Shown here in pieces: positions 26,154 to 35,026 of a stretch of DNA of 64,000 bases (the first letter of the stretch is position 1; every line of letters begins with the position of its first letter). This DNA comes from Flavobacterium channae (GTDB lineage: Bacteria; Bacteroidota; Bacteroidia; Flavobacteriales; Flavobacteriaceae): positions 930,001-994,000 of the forward strand of contig NZ_CP089096.1 in the NCBI RefSeq assembly GCF_021172165.1. The letters run 5' to 3'. Position numbers and translations under genes: made by a program. The notes under the pieces are model-generated. The model was not told the origin of the DNA. It saw only the letters and a program-made list of their open reading frames with translations, and did not search any database.

Positions 26154-26513
26154 TTAGTCTTCATCTTCAGCATTAAACAACTCCTCATAGAACTTTCTAT
26201 TTTCCTCGCCCCATTGGTCCAATGCGTCTAGAATAGGAAATGCGGAACGACCTAAATCAGTCAGAAAATACTCAGTACGAGGTGGTTGTTCTGCATAAAT
26301 TTTTCTATCTATAATCTTATACTCCAACAATTCTTTAAGTTGTTGATTTATTACACGTTCTGTTGCATCAGGCACCTCCTTGAATATCAGACTTGGGCGT
26401 AGTGGCTTATCTCGAAGTGCTTCTATGATGCAAATTTTCCACTTTCCGCCAAGCACCTGCATAGCAATGCTATAACCACATTCTAGATATATAGGGATTT
26501 TTCTTTCAGACAT
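26154..26513 (-). CDS. HxlR-family winged-helix regulator
   Basis: A ~119-residue regulator with the HxlR hallmarks: CGYSIAMQVLGGKWKICII, RPSLIFKEVPDATERVINQQLKEL (recognition helix) and PPRTEYFLTDLG (wing). ATG 26513 is preferred to an upstream TTG at 26540 because the family begins with MSERKIP-like residues. It lies 80 bp downstream of the tet(Q)-like gene on the same strand, so it may be co-transcribed with it. Its target and ligand are unknown. Confidence 0.88.
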   Translation of the reverse strand: MSERKIPIYLECGYSIAMQVLGGKWKICIIEALRDKPLRPSLIFKEVPDATERVINQQLKELLEYKIIDRKIYAEQPPRTEYFLTDLGRSAFPILDALDQWGEENRKFYEELFNAEDED

Positions 26514-26593
26514 AATTGTATAGTTAATTTGTAGGAACAAGATACAAAAATAGTGCGAGAATGCATTCTTTGATTATTTTGCTTATCATTCTC

Positions 26594-28513
26594 TTATCCT
26601 AATTCCTTCTCAAACATATACATCAATTTATCTTTTTCATTCAGTTCTACACTTCTGCTTACCTTTTTATTGGTGATTTGATAGCCCGAAAATCGAGTAA
26701 CAAAAATGCCCAAGCCTTGAGTGTAGGAGCTGACTTCTGCTGAGTATTCTTTACTAGTATCTAAAGGAATTTCACCCAAAATAGTAGTCCAATCACCATC
26801 TGAAGTAATAGTAGATATTTCGCCTTGCATCTTGTTGATGTCTGTAATAGCCCTAGCATTCACAGCTATTGGAATTTGCAATTTAAAATCTAAGATTGGC
26901 TCCAACAACTCAACATCAGCTTGTTGTAAAGCCAATCGAAAAACATAGGGAGCTAAACTTCTAAAGTCGGCAGGTGTGCTCACTGGACTATAATAGATTC
27001 CGTGAGAAAAAGTGACTTTAAGGTCGGTTACTTCCCAGCCATACAAACCCGATTCACAGGCTTTCTTGACTCCATCGAATACTGCATTCTGAAAAGATTG
27101 ATTCAAGTAGCCCAATGAAATATCGCTCTCTATCGTAAGTCCCGCACCGATTGGCAAAGGTTCTATAATCAAGCCAATAGATGCCCAATAAGGATTAGGT
27201 GGCACTTCGATATGAATGGTGTATTCCGATTTCGTTTTCAGACGTTCCTTATAAATCGTTTTCACCTCTTCAAAGTAAGCATCTACCGAAAATCGCTCCT
27301 CCAACAAAGTCAAAATAACTTCCCGTTGAGTTGCTCCATAAAGAGAAACTTCTAGCTCATTATTATCAGCATTGATACCAAACGTTAAAGATGGATCTTC
27401 TACCGATAATACATTCATAGCAGAAATTAATTTACTCCTATCCTCTACTTTGGCAGGATGTATAGATGATTTGAGAGCAGGACTAGGAATATTCAATTTA
27501 TCAAATAAACTTGGCATTGTTCCTAAATAATCACCTACCATCAGACTTTCGGCATGGTCTAAAATTGCAATATCGTTTGTAGAAACTTCATCTACATCTA
27601 TTTCGTTTCCAGCGTAAAAGGTCTTTAAACTTCTTATTTTCAGATTCTCATCTGAGCCATTGAGGTTGTATGATTTTCTTGTTCTAAGGCTTCCCCCTAT
27701 AATCTTTAGATAGGCTCGTTTCTGTTCCTTCTTATTATGCTCAATTTTATAGACATAGGCAGATAAATCGTTCTCTTGAGGTAGAGATGTTTCAATAAAA
27801 GTAGTGATTGAGTTTAGCAAATCTTCGATACCAATGCCATACATTGCTGAGCCATGGTAGATAGGATGTAGTTTAGCGAATTGAACAAGATGAATCATTG
27901 AACTCCAATAGTCTGAATTTGAGAGTTGCGTATCGCTTAAGTATTTTTCAAGCAAAGAATCATCTTTCTCCAAAATTGTTTCTCTGTCCTTTTCTGATAT
28001 GTTGTGTATTGTACAGCTAGAAGTTAAAATCTTGCCATCAACGGATTGCATAAGAAGAATATCTTTTGAAAGGCTATTTTGTATTTCGAAATAAAGCTGA
28101 TTTAGATTTACTCCCTCTCTATCTATTTTGTTGATAAATAGAATGGCTGGAATTTCTAGTTGTTGCAAGACTTTGAACAACAATCTCGTTTGAGCTTGAA
28201 TACCCTCTTTAGCAGACACCACAAGAATAGCACCATCTAGCATTCTAAAAGTGCGTTCCACTTCTGCTAGAAAGTCCATGTGTCCAGGAGTGTCGATAAT
28301 ATTAATCTTTGTATCGTTCCATTGAATAGACGTTGTAGAAGCTCTAACGGTGATACCTCTTCGTTTTTCAATATCCATCGAATCGGTTGTGGTATTACCT
28401 TTGTCCACACTTCCACGTACCTCAGTTGCTCCACTAGCAAATAGCAAGTTCTCAGTAATGGAGGTTTTTCCTGCATCAATATGTGCAAGAATACCTATAT
28501 TTATAGTTTTCAT
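26594..28513 (-). CDS. Tet(Q)-like tetracycline ribosomal protection protein
   Basis: A 639-residue translational GTPase of the Tet(M/O/Q) group, close to Tet(Q) in length (about 641-657). G1 is AHIDAGKTS, the switch region [14 protein letters not shown]3 DTPGHMDF and G4 NKID. The C-terminal part keeps VSTPADFR and [10 protein letters not shown]. These proteins bind the ribosome and dislodge tetracycline. The gene is complete with a consensus promoter and a ~130-nt leader. It differs at many positions from Tet(Q) as I recall it, so it is a related but distinct allele. The HxlR gene and nearby IS suggest acquisition. Confidence 0.9.
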   Translation of the reverse strand: MKTINIGILAHIDAGKTSITENLLFASGATEVRGSVDKGNTTTDSMDIEKRRGITVRASTTSIQWNDTKINIIDTPGHMDFLAEVERTFRMLDGAILVVSAKEGIQAQTRLLFKVLQQLEIPAILFINKIDREGVNLNQLYFEIQNSLSKDILLMQSVDGKILTSSCTIHNISEKDRETILEKDDSLLEKYLSDTQLSNSDYWSSMIHLVQFAKLHPIYHGSAMYGIGIEDLLNSITTFIETSLPQENDLSAYVYKIEHNKKEQKRAYLKIIGGSLRTRKSYNLNGSDENLKIRSLKTFYAGNEIDVDEVSTNDIAILDHAESLMVGDYLGTMPSLFDKLNIPSPALKSSIHPAKVEDRSKLISAMNVLSVEDPSLTFGINADNNELEVSLYGATQREVILTLLEERFSVDAYFEEVKTIYKERLKTKSEYTIHIEVPPNPYWASIGLIIEPLPIGAGLTIESDISLGYLNQSFQNAVFDGVKKACESGLYGWEVTDLKVTFSHGIYYSPVSTPADFRSLAPYVFRLALQQADVELLEPILDFKLQIPIAVNARAITDINKMQGEISTITSDGDWTTILGEIPLDTSKEYSAEVSSYTQGLGIFVTRFSGYQITNKKVSRSVELNEKDKLMYMFEKELG

Positions 28514-28646
28514 TTGATTTTGTAAATAATATAGCGGATGCTTTGTAGAAATGCATCACATAAAAAATACATCCTTGATGGTAGAATGTACCACAAGAAC
28601 TTGAATTCGTATTTCTAATTATATTATTTACTGCCGCATAGTGTGA

Positions 28647-28676
28647 CAAAGGTAGAAAATAAATTTTAAAATCAAA
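28647..28676 (-). promoter_or_regulatory. Promoter of the tet(Q)-like gene
   Basis: Minus strand TTTG (28673-28676), about 18 bp, then TACCTTTG (28647-28654): a full TTTG / TAnnTTTG Bacteroidota promoter. The transcript would begin near 28640, leaving a ~130-nt leader with a small GATGC/GCATC hairpin near the start codon. Confidence 0.75.
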
Positions 28677-29232
28677 GTGAAAAATCTGCTTGACTAACAA
28701 AAGCGAAATAAGAAATACAAGGAGTACCGGAAAATGGCGTTTTTGGTATATCTATATGAACATGATACACATCTTCCTCTTGCCAACCGAAAGCAGCACC
28801 TTTAATAATAGGGTTATTCCCAGCTTTAAAAAAATTGTTTACTTCTTCCTCATAAGCATAAACAATTGGAGTTTGCCGGGCAAAACCATCGTTTGCAACA
28901 TCGGTGATAGTTGTTGAGTTCGGTGAAATGTCTGATTGACTTTCAACTACTTCTAACTCACCTGTCTGTGGATTAAATGCAACCTCCTTTCCAGAACTTC
29001 CATCATTAATATTTGCAATTTCATCTTGTACTTTAACAGGTCGCTTATCAGAAGCAAATCCGTCGTTTGCCACATCGGTGATTGTTGTTGAATTGGGTGC
29101 AATGTCAGATTGACTATCTACAACCTCTAATTCGCCAGTCTGCGGATTAAATGCTACTTCCTTTCCAGAATTACCATCATTAATATTGGCAATTTCTTCT
29201 TGTACCTTCGTCGGTGTTTTAAATGTTCCCAT
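28672..29232 (-). CDS. Tandem-repeat protein of the JAB/E2 operon
   Basis: A 186-residue protein. Two ~57-residue repeats (about 4-60 and 61-117) are nearly identical: KVQEEIANINDG, GKEVAFNPQTGELEVV and NSTTITDVANDGFA occur in both. A distinct ~68-residue tail with YHVHIDIP follows. No beta-grasp ubiquitin signature or C-terminal Gly-Gly is evident. It is the third gene of the operon, 12 bp after the E2-like gene, in the place where a ubiquitin-like or substrate protein might be expected. I do not recognise the family. Confidence 0.75.
   Translation of the reverse strand: MGTFKTPTKVQEEIANINDGNSGKEVAFNPQTGELEVVDSQSDIAPNSTTITDVANDGFASDKRPVKVQDEIANINDGSSGKEVAFNPQTGELEVVESQSDISPNSTTITDVANDGFARQTPIVYAYEEEVNNFFKAGNNPIIKGAAFGWQEEDVYHVHIDIPKTPFSGTPCISYFAFVSQADFSL
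28880..29220. repeat. Intragenic tandem repeat (2 units, ~171 bp)
   Basis: Two in-frame direct repeats whose proteins are almost identical while many third codon positions differ, for example GGATTAAATGCAACCTCC versus GGATTAAATGCTACTTCC. This points to an old duplication kept by selection. Confidence 0.75.
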
Positions 29233-29244
29233 AATTCTTATTAT

Positions 29245-29679
29245 TTATTGGTGTTTTAAATAGTGGTCAATTGGTTGCCCAGTTCTTAGGTGTCCATCAT
29301 AACAGTTAAGCCAAACCAAGCATTTTAAAGCTACTTTATACAGCGTTACATTTCCATGCCATTTATCGCCGTAATGACAGAGTTTAATATTGCCTTGTGA
29401 ATCTGGACCTAATAAATGCATTGTTGCACTTACTCCGTAGTCCTTTAATAGCTTCCCATTGTAATCTTTGAGGTTGGTGGGTTGAAAAACAAAGACTTCC
29501 GGACATTTTAAAGGGAAATCATCTAATAATATTTTTAACCGATACGTCTTTCCGGCATTTGTTCTCAAGCCAACTTCTAACCATTCGCTTCCACTGCCCA
29601 GATTATGGAATACATATCTTTTGGGAAATCCAAAATCGAGAGCTTGTTGTTCAATTTTTAATCTTTGAGTTGTAATCAT
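29245..29679 (-). CDS. E2-like (UBC-fold) conjugation protein
   Basis: A 144-residue protein of E2/UBC-like layout: strand-rich start, FPLKCPEVFVF (the FPxxxPxV segment of E2s), MHLLG with His88, then catalytic-type Cys101 in NIKLCHYGDKW, followed by the C-terminal helix (TLYKVALKCLVWLNCYDGH). Bacterial E2-like proteins act with E1 and JAB proteins in ubiquitin-like conjugation, including antiphage Bil/CBASS-type systems. Here it is next to a JAB gene, but no E1 (ThiF) gene is seen. Assignment is by motif. Confidence 0.75.
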   Translation of the reverse strand: MITTQRLKIEQQALDFGFPKRYVFHNLGSGSEWLEVGLRTNAGKTYRLKILLDDFPLKCPEVFVFQPTNLKDYNGKLLKDYGVSATMHLLGPDSQGNIKLCHYGDKWHGNVTLYKVALKCLVWLNCYDGHLRTGQPIDHYLKHQ

Positions 29680-29680
29680 A

Positions 29681-30733
29681 TTATTCTGGTTTAAATTCGT
29701 TATTCAAGTTTTGCTCAGAATCTATTTTAATATTTGTTTCCTTAGTTAGGATACTTTCATGCTGTGTTTCATTTGTATCTAATGAAGTTCCATCTTCTTT
29801 TTTTACATTATGAAATTCATCAACTTTGTAATATTCTCGTGATTTTATTTTCAATATTCCATCCAAATAATTGGTAATGTCTTTGGCACTACTGTACAAG
29901 AAATAATTTCCATTTTTTTCAATCGTATTTTCCGAAATTATGGTAGGATATACATTAGGGAAATTATTTGAAAATATTATTTTGAAGCTATTTGATTCTA
30001 TAGTTAAATCATTTGAATCGTTAACAAACATCTTTGATTCTGGTGCTTTTTTTAATAACCAATCAAAAACATATTTGAGTTCATCCCGACCTTTTTTACT
30101 TCCTAACCATTTTTCAGGTTTAAAATCTAAGGTGTACAATTCTTCATTTATCGGATTTACGGTTTTTAAATTAACAAGTCGTGCTCTTTTTGTCTTAGGA
30201 ACATATACATCTGAAGAAAAGAACTTAAATTTCCTGTTTAAATGATTATTAATACTGTCATTAAAAGGATTTTCCCTATTTATAATGCGCCATTTTGTTT
30301 CATAATAGCTACTACCGTTTTCTTTATCAAAGAGAAATCCGTTAATAGTAGTACTATCCTCTCGTATATTCCCTAAAATCATAAAGAATTGATTTAAATT
30401 ATTGTTTCTTATAGCATTTGCCATTGTTTGGCAATCATGTCCACTCGGTTGAGCCAACCCTAACTTGTGGTGAGAATGCCATGAACCAATATGTTGCATC
30501 CCAAAACATTTATATGCTGCATCTCCTGCTTTTTGCAGAAAATCAATATCCTGCTTAAAAAAGGCAATATTATGATAGCTATTTTCTCCGGGACCCGTTA
30601 TATATTGTATTACTGGCAACCCAAGATTATTCCAAAAACCAAAAAAGTCACCTCCTGTTTCGATATCAGGATAGTCCAAAATACATTTTGAAATGTATTC
30701 TAAATCTGATTTGAAGATTGTTGCAAATTTCAT
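29681..30733 (-). CDS. JAB/MPN metallopeptidase (JAMM) protein
   Basis: A 350-residue protein. The N-terminal ~150 residues are a JAB domain: ETGGDFFGFW with catalytic Glu25, and SWHSHHKLGLAQPSGHD holding His86, His88, Ser97 and Asp100, a full zinc-binding JAMM motif. The remainder contains a region like a second UBC/RWD or C-terminal adaptor (WLLKKAPESKMF...). JAMM proteins remove or trim ubiquitin-like proteins. The gene begins the operon and ends 1 bp before the E2-like start, so the two are coupled. Confidence 0.82.
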   Translation of the reverse strand: MKFATIFKSDLEYISKCILDYPDIETGGDFFGFWNNLGLPVIQYITGPGENSYHNIAFFKQDIDFLQKAGDAAYKCFGMQHIGSWHSHHKLGLAQPSGHDCQTMANAIRNNNLNQFFMILGNIREDSTTINGFLFDKENGSSYYETKWRIINRENPFNDSINNHLNRKFKFFSSDVYVPKTKRARLVNLKTVNPINEELYTLDFKPEKWLGSKKGRDELKYVFDWLLKKAPESKMFVNDSNDLTIESNSFKIIFSNNFPNVYPTIISENTIEKNGNYFLYSSAKDITNYLDGILKIKSREYYKVDEFHNVKKEDGTSLDTNETQHESILTKETNIKIDSEQNLNNEFKPE

Positions 30734-31025
30734 ATTAAATAAAATTTTCTGCGTTAGAATAAATTACACTTTACTTTTTTATAACTTTTTATACATGTCG
30801 GCAAGAATTGGTTCTTTGACTTTTGCGAAGCGTTGGCTTGTGTGTCGGGCAAAAGGCAATGTGCCAAATGTGGGGCGGCTCTTAAAAAACAAAAAATGTG
30901 TATCGGCAAAAAATAAAACTTTTTCGGGTCGGCTGGTGCGGTCGTCTGTCAGTCCGATTTGATTTTCTTTGTCTTTGTATGTCGTCTTGTCAATTTTCAT
31001 GTCGCTGTCTTTTTTCTTAGGCTTG
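30734..31025. other. Gene-free region at the distal end of the first array
   Basis: No convincing gene. A 73-codon minus-strand frame (30779-31000) holds TLPFARHTSQRFAKVKEPILAD, a translation I recall as a recurrent spurious one upstream of Bacteroidota mobile genes. The DNA is unusually GC-rich in patches (GGGGCGGCTC, GTCGGCTGGTGCGG). It may hold the JAB operon promoter or a conserved untranslated element. Confidence 0.4.
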
Positions 31026-31160
31026 TTGGTAACGTCTCGTGGCTTTAAGAAGTTGGGGATTTTGTAAGCCCAAACTTTCGGTTAATCACGAACTTCAAAA
31101 GTACAAAACAAAGTTTAAATTAATGACTAAACCCCCAATTTCTTAAAACCGCTGTTAGTG
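31026..31160. repeat. attC-like site C, last of the first array
   Basis: TTGGTAAC to GTTAGTG, arms GTGGCTTTAAGAAGTTGG and CCAATTTCTTAAAACCGC. Right end GTTAGTGGC is the inverse of GCCACTAAC at site D. Holds TACTTTTG on the minus strand. Confidence 0.85.
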
Positions 31161-31169
31161 GCTGTATTT

Positions 31170-31844
31170 TTATTCGAACATCGTTTTACAATTTAAAAAG
31201 TTCTCTATTAATTTTGAAGGATTTTGTTCATCGAACTCGTCAAAACCTAATATAAACGAAGGTTCAGGCATAAGAAATCTTGTTAATTCATTTATTGAGT
31301 TTACATAATTCGTAGCGTGTCCATTTAGTGCAATTTGAATGTTTAGTTCTAAATCCCATTTTGGTTGTTCTTCACTTTTATAAACTAAAAAAGGAATTAT
31401 GAATGGCACATATTTACTGAATATTGGATTTTCTTCATATGTTAATCGTGTATCTGGCCAAACATTTATTTCATTAAAAGTTTTTTCCAAATCAACTAAA
31501 TATTTAGCGTTTTCATTAATTATAGATTTAAAAACTTCATCTTTATTTTCGTTAACATAAAGTTTTACATAACTCGCCTGCCAAATTGTTGTTCCTTTAG
31601 GATTAACAATTTGATAAGGATGAAATGAATTTCCAATTATTATACCGCCATTTTTTCCAATTACATTTTCATAAAGTTCGTTAAATGATTTAGAGTCTTT
31701 TGAAGTTCTATTTGGATTGTCAGTTAAACCAAATAAATAATAACATTCAAAATTTACCATAGAATCATTTACTTTTTCATTCTCTGAATTCTGATTTTTA
31801 GAATGTATTTTGTCTTTATTTTTAAAAATATCAAATATTCCCAT
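31170..31844 (-). CDS. Cassette protein of unknown function
   Basis: A 224-residue protein with a basic, disordered N-terminus (MGIFDIFKNKDK then Asn/Ser/Glu-rich) and a mixed alpha/beta body. No signal peptide or membrane segment. I do not recognise the family; DUF-type immunity proteins have similar size, but nothing specific supports that. It is the last gene of the first array, between attC-like sites C and D. Confidence 0.6.
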   Translation of the reverse strand: MGIFDIFKNKDKIHSKNQNSENEKVNDSMVNFECYYLFGLTDNPNRTSKDSKSFNELYENVIGKNGGIIIGNSFHPYQIVNPKGTTIWQASYVKLYVNENKDEVFKSIINENAKYLVDLEKTFNEINVWPDTRLTYEENPIFSKYVPFIIPFLVYKSEEQPKWDLELNIQIALNGHATNYVNSINELTRFLMPEPSFILGFDEFDEQNPSKLIENFLNCKTMFE

Positions 31845-31870
31845 TTTCTGTTGATTTCGGTTAATATAGC

Positions 31871-32010
31871 CACTAACGGTCCTCGGCTATAAAATTGTGG
31901 CGAAAAACCACAGACCGAGCGTTTCCAAATATAGAATTTAATTTCGAATTTTCGGAGAAAATTCGGAAAATATGCGCAAACCCAGCCATAATTTATAACC
32001 GATGTTGTGC
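31871..32010. repeat. attC-like site D
   Basis: CACTAAC to GTTGTGC, arms CTCGGCTATAAAATTGTGGCG and CAGCCATAATTTATAACCGA. From 31874 on it is identical to site F. Contains CAAATATA. Confidence 0.88.
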
Positions 32011-32018
32011 GTAGTGTT

Positions 32019-32531
32019 TTATTTTATATCATACAATTCACTTACTTTTTTCAAATCTGTTGTTTCATTAATTTCAAAAAAGTAATTAAGTTGCCATTTT
32101 TGAGTTTTTTCTGCTTGTTTACTCTTTGTTTTATCCCAGATCGGATAAACTCTAAAACCTCTTTTTCCTTCCTTTTTTTCAGAAGATATATAACTTTTGT
32201 TGATTAATTCTGATTTTGGAAATACAAATTGTCCAAAGCGATCGCCTGATTTTGTATTAATCACATAGAAATCAAATATTTCATTTTCAGAATACGGTTC
32301 AGTTTCTCCGTTTTGATTACGCTTCCAAAATGTTACAAATTGTCCAATTTTTTTAGGTGTTATTTTTGAACTTCTTGAAATAATTTTCATTTCGTTTAAG
32401 TGAAATTGACAAGCATCATATTCGGTTCCTTCAAGCTCATTATTGACTTTAGAAAAGTTTAATGATAATTTATCATAAATTTTTGTTTTAACCTCAATAA
32501 GATTTTTATTCAGAAAATCAATTTCAATCAT
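32019..32531 (-). CDS. MepB-family protein, copy 2
   Basis: A 170-residue MepB-like protein with IGQFVTFWKRN, GQFVFPKSEL and RGFRVYPIWD motifs. MepB was first seen in the mepRAB multidrug operon of Staphylococcus; its activity is unknown. The gene and its whole cassette are identical to those at 33295-33807. It is a single-gene cassette between sites D and E. Confidence 0.85.
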   Translation of the reverse strand: MIEIDFLNKNLIEVKTKIYDKLSLNFSKVNNELEGTEYDACQFHLNEMKIISRSSKITPKKIGQFVTFWKRNQNGETEPYSENEIFDFYVINTKSGDRFGQFVFPKSELINKSYISSEKKEGKRGFRVYPIWDKTKSKQAEKTQKWQLNYFFEINETTDLKKVSELYDIK

Positions 32532-32585
32532 TTTTCAATTATTATCTTATGTTTAAAATTTTTACGGTTGCTTTTTTAACATTAC

Positions 32586-32719
32586 GCACAACGGTTCTTG
32601 GCTAGCTGATGTTGTGGTGTTTTGTTACTAACCAAACCAAATATACGAATACTTTCGGATTTTCGGAGAAAATTCGGAAGTAGGCGAGAAGCCACAATAA
32701 CAGCTAACCAATGTTAACA
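32586..32719. repeat. attC-like site E
   Basis: GCACAAC to GTTAACA, arms TTGGCTAGCTGATGTTGTGG and CCACAATAACAGCTAACCAA. Right end GTTAACAGTA is the inverse of TACTGTTAAC at site F. Confidence 0.85.
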
Positions 32720-32728
32720 GTAGGCTTT

Positions 32729-33124
32729 TTAATTCGCTATAAGATTTAGTCGGATTTTTTGATTTTCGGGATTTTCTAATTCAAGCACACAATTATTTTC
32801 TGCAAAAGAAATTACTTTAAGCTTCATTTCAAACTTATAATTGTCATCAACTACGATAAGAATTCCGTTTTCTTTGTCAAAATTCCACGTTCCAATTTGA
32901 GAAATTCCATTATTTATAGAATTCGCTTTATGATCTTCAGTAAAAATCATTTTGTCTGATTCATGACCAGATTTTGGCGGAAGTATTTGTCCGTTGATTT
33001 CGTAGCTTTCCAGTTTCCATTCTTTTACGATATGTTTTTCAAAGTTTTCGTATGTCTGAGATTTAACAAAGTTCGGACTTAGAAATAAAAAAAATGTAAA
33101 AGTTAGTTTTAAAATAATTTTCAT
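32729..33124 (-). CDS. Secreted lipocalin-like protein
   Basis: A 131-residue protein with a signal peptide (MKIILKLTFTFFLFLSPN, cut near VKSQ) and a ~110-residue beta-rich body with WKLESYEING and GTWNFDKENGILIV. This pattern fits small lipocalin-like/DUF4923-type proteins that check or bind hydrophobic ligands outside the inner membrane. Single-gene cassette between sites E and F. Confidence 0.75.
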   Translation of the reverse strand: MKIILKLTFTFFLFLSPNFVKSQTYENFEKHIVKEWKLESYEINGQILPPKSGHESDKMIFTEDHKANSINNGISQIGTWNFDKENGILIVVDDNYKFEMKLKVISFAENNCVLELENPENQKIRLNLIAN

Positions 33125-33146
33125 CGTAGTGTTTTTTTAAGCTTAC

Positions 33147-33286
33147 TGTTAACGGTCCTCGGCTATAAAATTGTGGCGAAAAACCACAGACCGAGCGTTT
33201 CCAAATATAGAATTTAATTTCGAATTTTCGGAGAAAATTCGGAAAATATGCGCAAACCCAGCCATAATTTATAACCGATGTTGTGC
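33147..33286. repeat. attC-like site F
   Basis: TGTTAAC to GTTGTGC. Identical to site D from its AAC core on; it begins the second copy of the 720-bp duplicated cassette. Confidence 0.88.
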
Positions 33287-33294
33287 GTAGTGTT

Positions 33295-33807
33295 TTATTT
33301 TATATCATACAATTCACTTACTTTTTTCAAATCTGTTGTTTCATTAATTTCAAAAAAGTAATTAAGTTGCCATTTTTGAGTTTTTTCTGCTTGTTTACTC
33401 TTTGTTTTATCCCAGATCGGATAAACTCTAAAACCTCTTTTTCCTTCCTTTTTTTCAGAAGATATATAACTTTTGTTGATTAATTCTGATTTTGGAAATA
33501 CAAATTGTCCAAAGCGATCGCCTGATTTTGTATTAATCACATAGAAATCAAATATTTCATTTTCAGAATACGGTTCAGTTTCTCCGTTTTGATTACGCTT
33601 CCAAAATGTTACAAATTGTCCAATTTTTTTAGGTGTTATTTTTGAACTTCTTGAAATAATTTTCATTTCGTTTAAGTGAAATTGACAAGCATCATATTCG
33701 GTTCCTTCAAGCTCATTATTGACTTTAGAAAAGTTTAATGATAATTTATCATAAATTTTTGTTTTAACCTCAATAAGATTTTTATTCAGAAAATCAATTT
33801 CAATCAT
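33295..33807 (-). CDS. MepB-family protein, copy 1
   Basis: Identical in sequence to the 32019-32531 gene, including the sequence upstream as far as the attC core. The 720-bp identity (33150-33869 = 31874-32593) starts and stops at the core sites, so the whole cassette was copied or re-inserted very recently. The product is a 170-residue MepB-like protein of unknown activity. Confidence 0.85.
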   Translation of the reverse strand: MIEIDFLNKNLIEVKTKIYDKLSLNFSKVNNELEGTEYDACQFHLNEMKIISRSSKITPKKIGQFVTFWKRNQNGETEPYSENEIFDFYVINTKSGDRFGQFVFPKSELINKSYISSEKKEGKRGFRVYPIWDKTKSKQAEKTQKWQLNYFFEINETTDLKKVSELYDIK

Positions 33808-33861
33808 TTTTCAATTATTATCTTATGTTTAAAATTTTTACGGTTGCTTTTTTAACATTAC

Positions 33862-33994
33862 GCACAACGTTTTGCGGCTTGGCGTAGTGGCGGATTTATA
33901 GCACAAAAGCTCAATTGAAGAACTGCACTTGAACCTACCACAAAACTGTCATACGAAGCACTTCACTCGCCATTACGCCAAGCCGCTGTTAGCG
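33862..33994. repeat. attC-like site G
   Basis: GCACAAC to GTTAGCG, with nearly perfect arms CGGCTTGGCGTAGTGGCGG and CGCCATTACGCCAAGCCG. Its left core is the inverse of the right end of site F. Confidence 0.9.
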
Positions 33995-34024
33995 GTTCGT
34001 TGTTTAGTCCTCAACAATTCATTT

Positions 34025-34396
34025 CTATACACCTACTTTAATGTCTTGTCCGAATTGCAATAAATATCCATTATTGTCATATATAGCGAATTCCCTCATT
34101 CCATAGTCAAAGTTCTCAATCGGATAGCACACTTTTGCATTTTCGTTGACCTTGTTCCAAATCTCGTCAACATTGTCTGTGTTTAAATAAAATGAACCTG
34201 TGAAATTTGATTTCTCAAATGGGAGATGGTCGTTAGGTTTGCTTATCATAAGGTCTGCATTGTCAAGCTTTACTCTTGCCCAACCCCATTCGGGTTCGTT
34301 AGCTAAACACTCAAATCCAAGTGTCTTAACGTAAAAGTCAACCGTGCCTTGTATGTCGGTTGTGTAAATCATTGGTGTTAAACTGTTTACTTTCAT
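34025..34396 (-). CDS. VOC / bleomycin-resistance-like protein
   Basis: A 123-residue vicinal-oxygen-chelate protein: LTPMIYTTDIQGTVDFYVKTLGF start, GFECLANEPEWGWARV, GSFYLNTDNVDEIW and YDNNGYLLQFGQ end. Members bind bleomycin or act as metal-dependent dioxygenases or glyoxalases. Second gene of a two-gene cassette with the DUF3052 gene. Confidence 0.85.
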   Translation of the reverse strand: MKVNSLTPMIYTTDIQGTVDFYVKTLGFECLANEPEWGWARVKLDNADLMISKPNDHLPFEKSNFTGSFYLNTDNVDEIWNKVNENAKVCYPIENFDYGMREFAIYDNNGYLLQFGQDIKVGV

Positions 34397-34427
34397 GATT
34401 ATGAGTTTTTAATAAAATTACTGAATA

Positions 34428-34808
34428 TTATTTACCAAATTTATCAATTGGTCGTAACCGCAATGCACTCCAGGTGTCGTTGATAGAAATTAGGGATACA
34501 GCTGTAATACCGTATTCTGCTCCAGTTATCCGAAGTGTATCCCTATTAATGTCAGTTTTAATTTTTGATGTGCCTTTGGGATAAGCAAACCATAAAATGC
34601 TATCTCGTTCAATGTTCTTCAAATTTTTGTTCAGAAAGTCCAGATACTCTTTATTGTTATTAACGAATACAAGGGTGTTTTTACTTTTTTCATTCTTGTC
34701 AAAAGATGTCTTGAAACCGTTCTTTTTAAACTCTGCTCCAAGGTCGGCTGGTGCATTGACTACTACTCCTGTGTCTTTGAACTTTAATTTCTTTATGACT
34801 TCTTTCAT
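34428..34808 (-). CDS. DUF3052-like protein
   Basis: A 126-residue protein whose pattern (KDTGVVVNAPADL, ILWFAYPKGTSKIKTDINRD, SINDTWSALRLRP) matches DUF3052. Such proteins have no established activity. It lies 31 bp upstream of the VOC gene in one cassette between sites G and H. Confidence 0.8.
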   Translation of the reverse strand: MKEVIKKLKFKDTGVVVNAPADLGAEFKKNGFKTSFDKNEKSKNTLVFVNNNKEYLDFLNKNLKNIERDSILWFAYPKGTSKIKTDINRDTLRITGAEYGITAVSLISINDTWSALRLRPIDKFGK

Positions 34809-34884
34809 ACTTGTTTTATTTAGTTGTTGTCGAAAACTTATCTATATTAAGTTGTCCGTGTTACTGATGTCGTCCAACAATGAC

Positions 34885-35015
34885 CGCTAACGGTTTCGGC
34901 TATGAGTAGTTGCGTGGTTTAGCACTTAACTTTGCAAGTACACACCAAGCTGAAAATCCGCAAGGATTTTCAGAAGTAGGCGAGAACAAGCAATTACTTA
35001 TAGCTATTGTTGTGC
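34885..35015. repeat. attC-like site H
   Basis: CGCTAAC to GTTGTGC, arms TTCGGCTATGAGTAGTTGCG and CAATTACTTATAGC. Left end ACCGCTAAC is the inverse of GTTAGCGGT at site G. Confidence 0.85.
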
Positions 35016-35026
35016 GTTCGGTTTTT

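Noticed and set aside
30779..31000. 73-codon minus-strand frame with KEPILAD motif
   Set aside because: The translation is one I recall as recurrent and spurious upstream of Bacteroidota genes; composition is unlike a folded protein.
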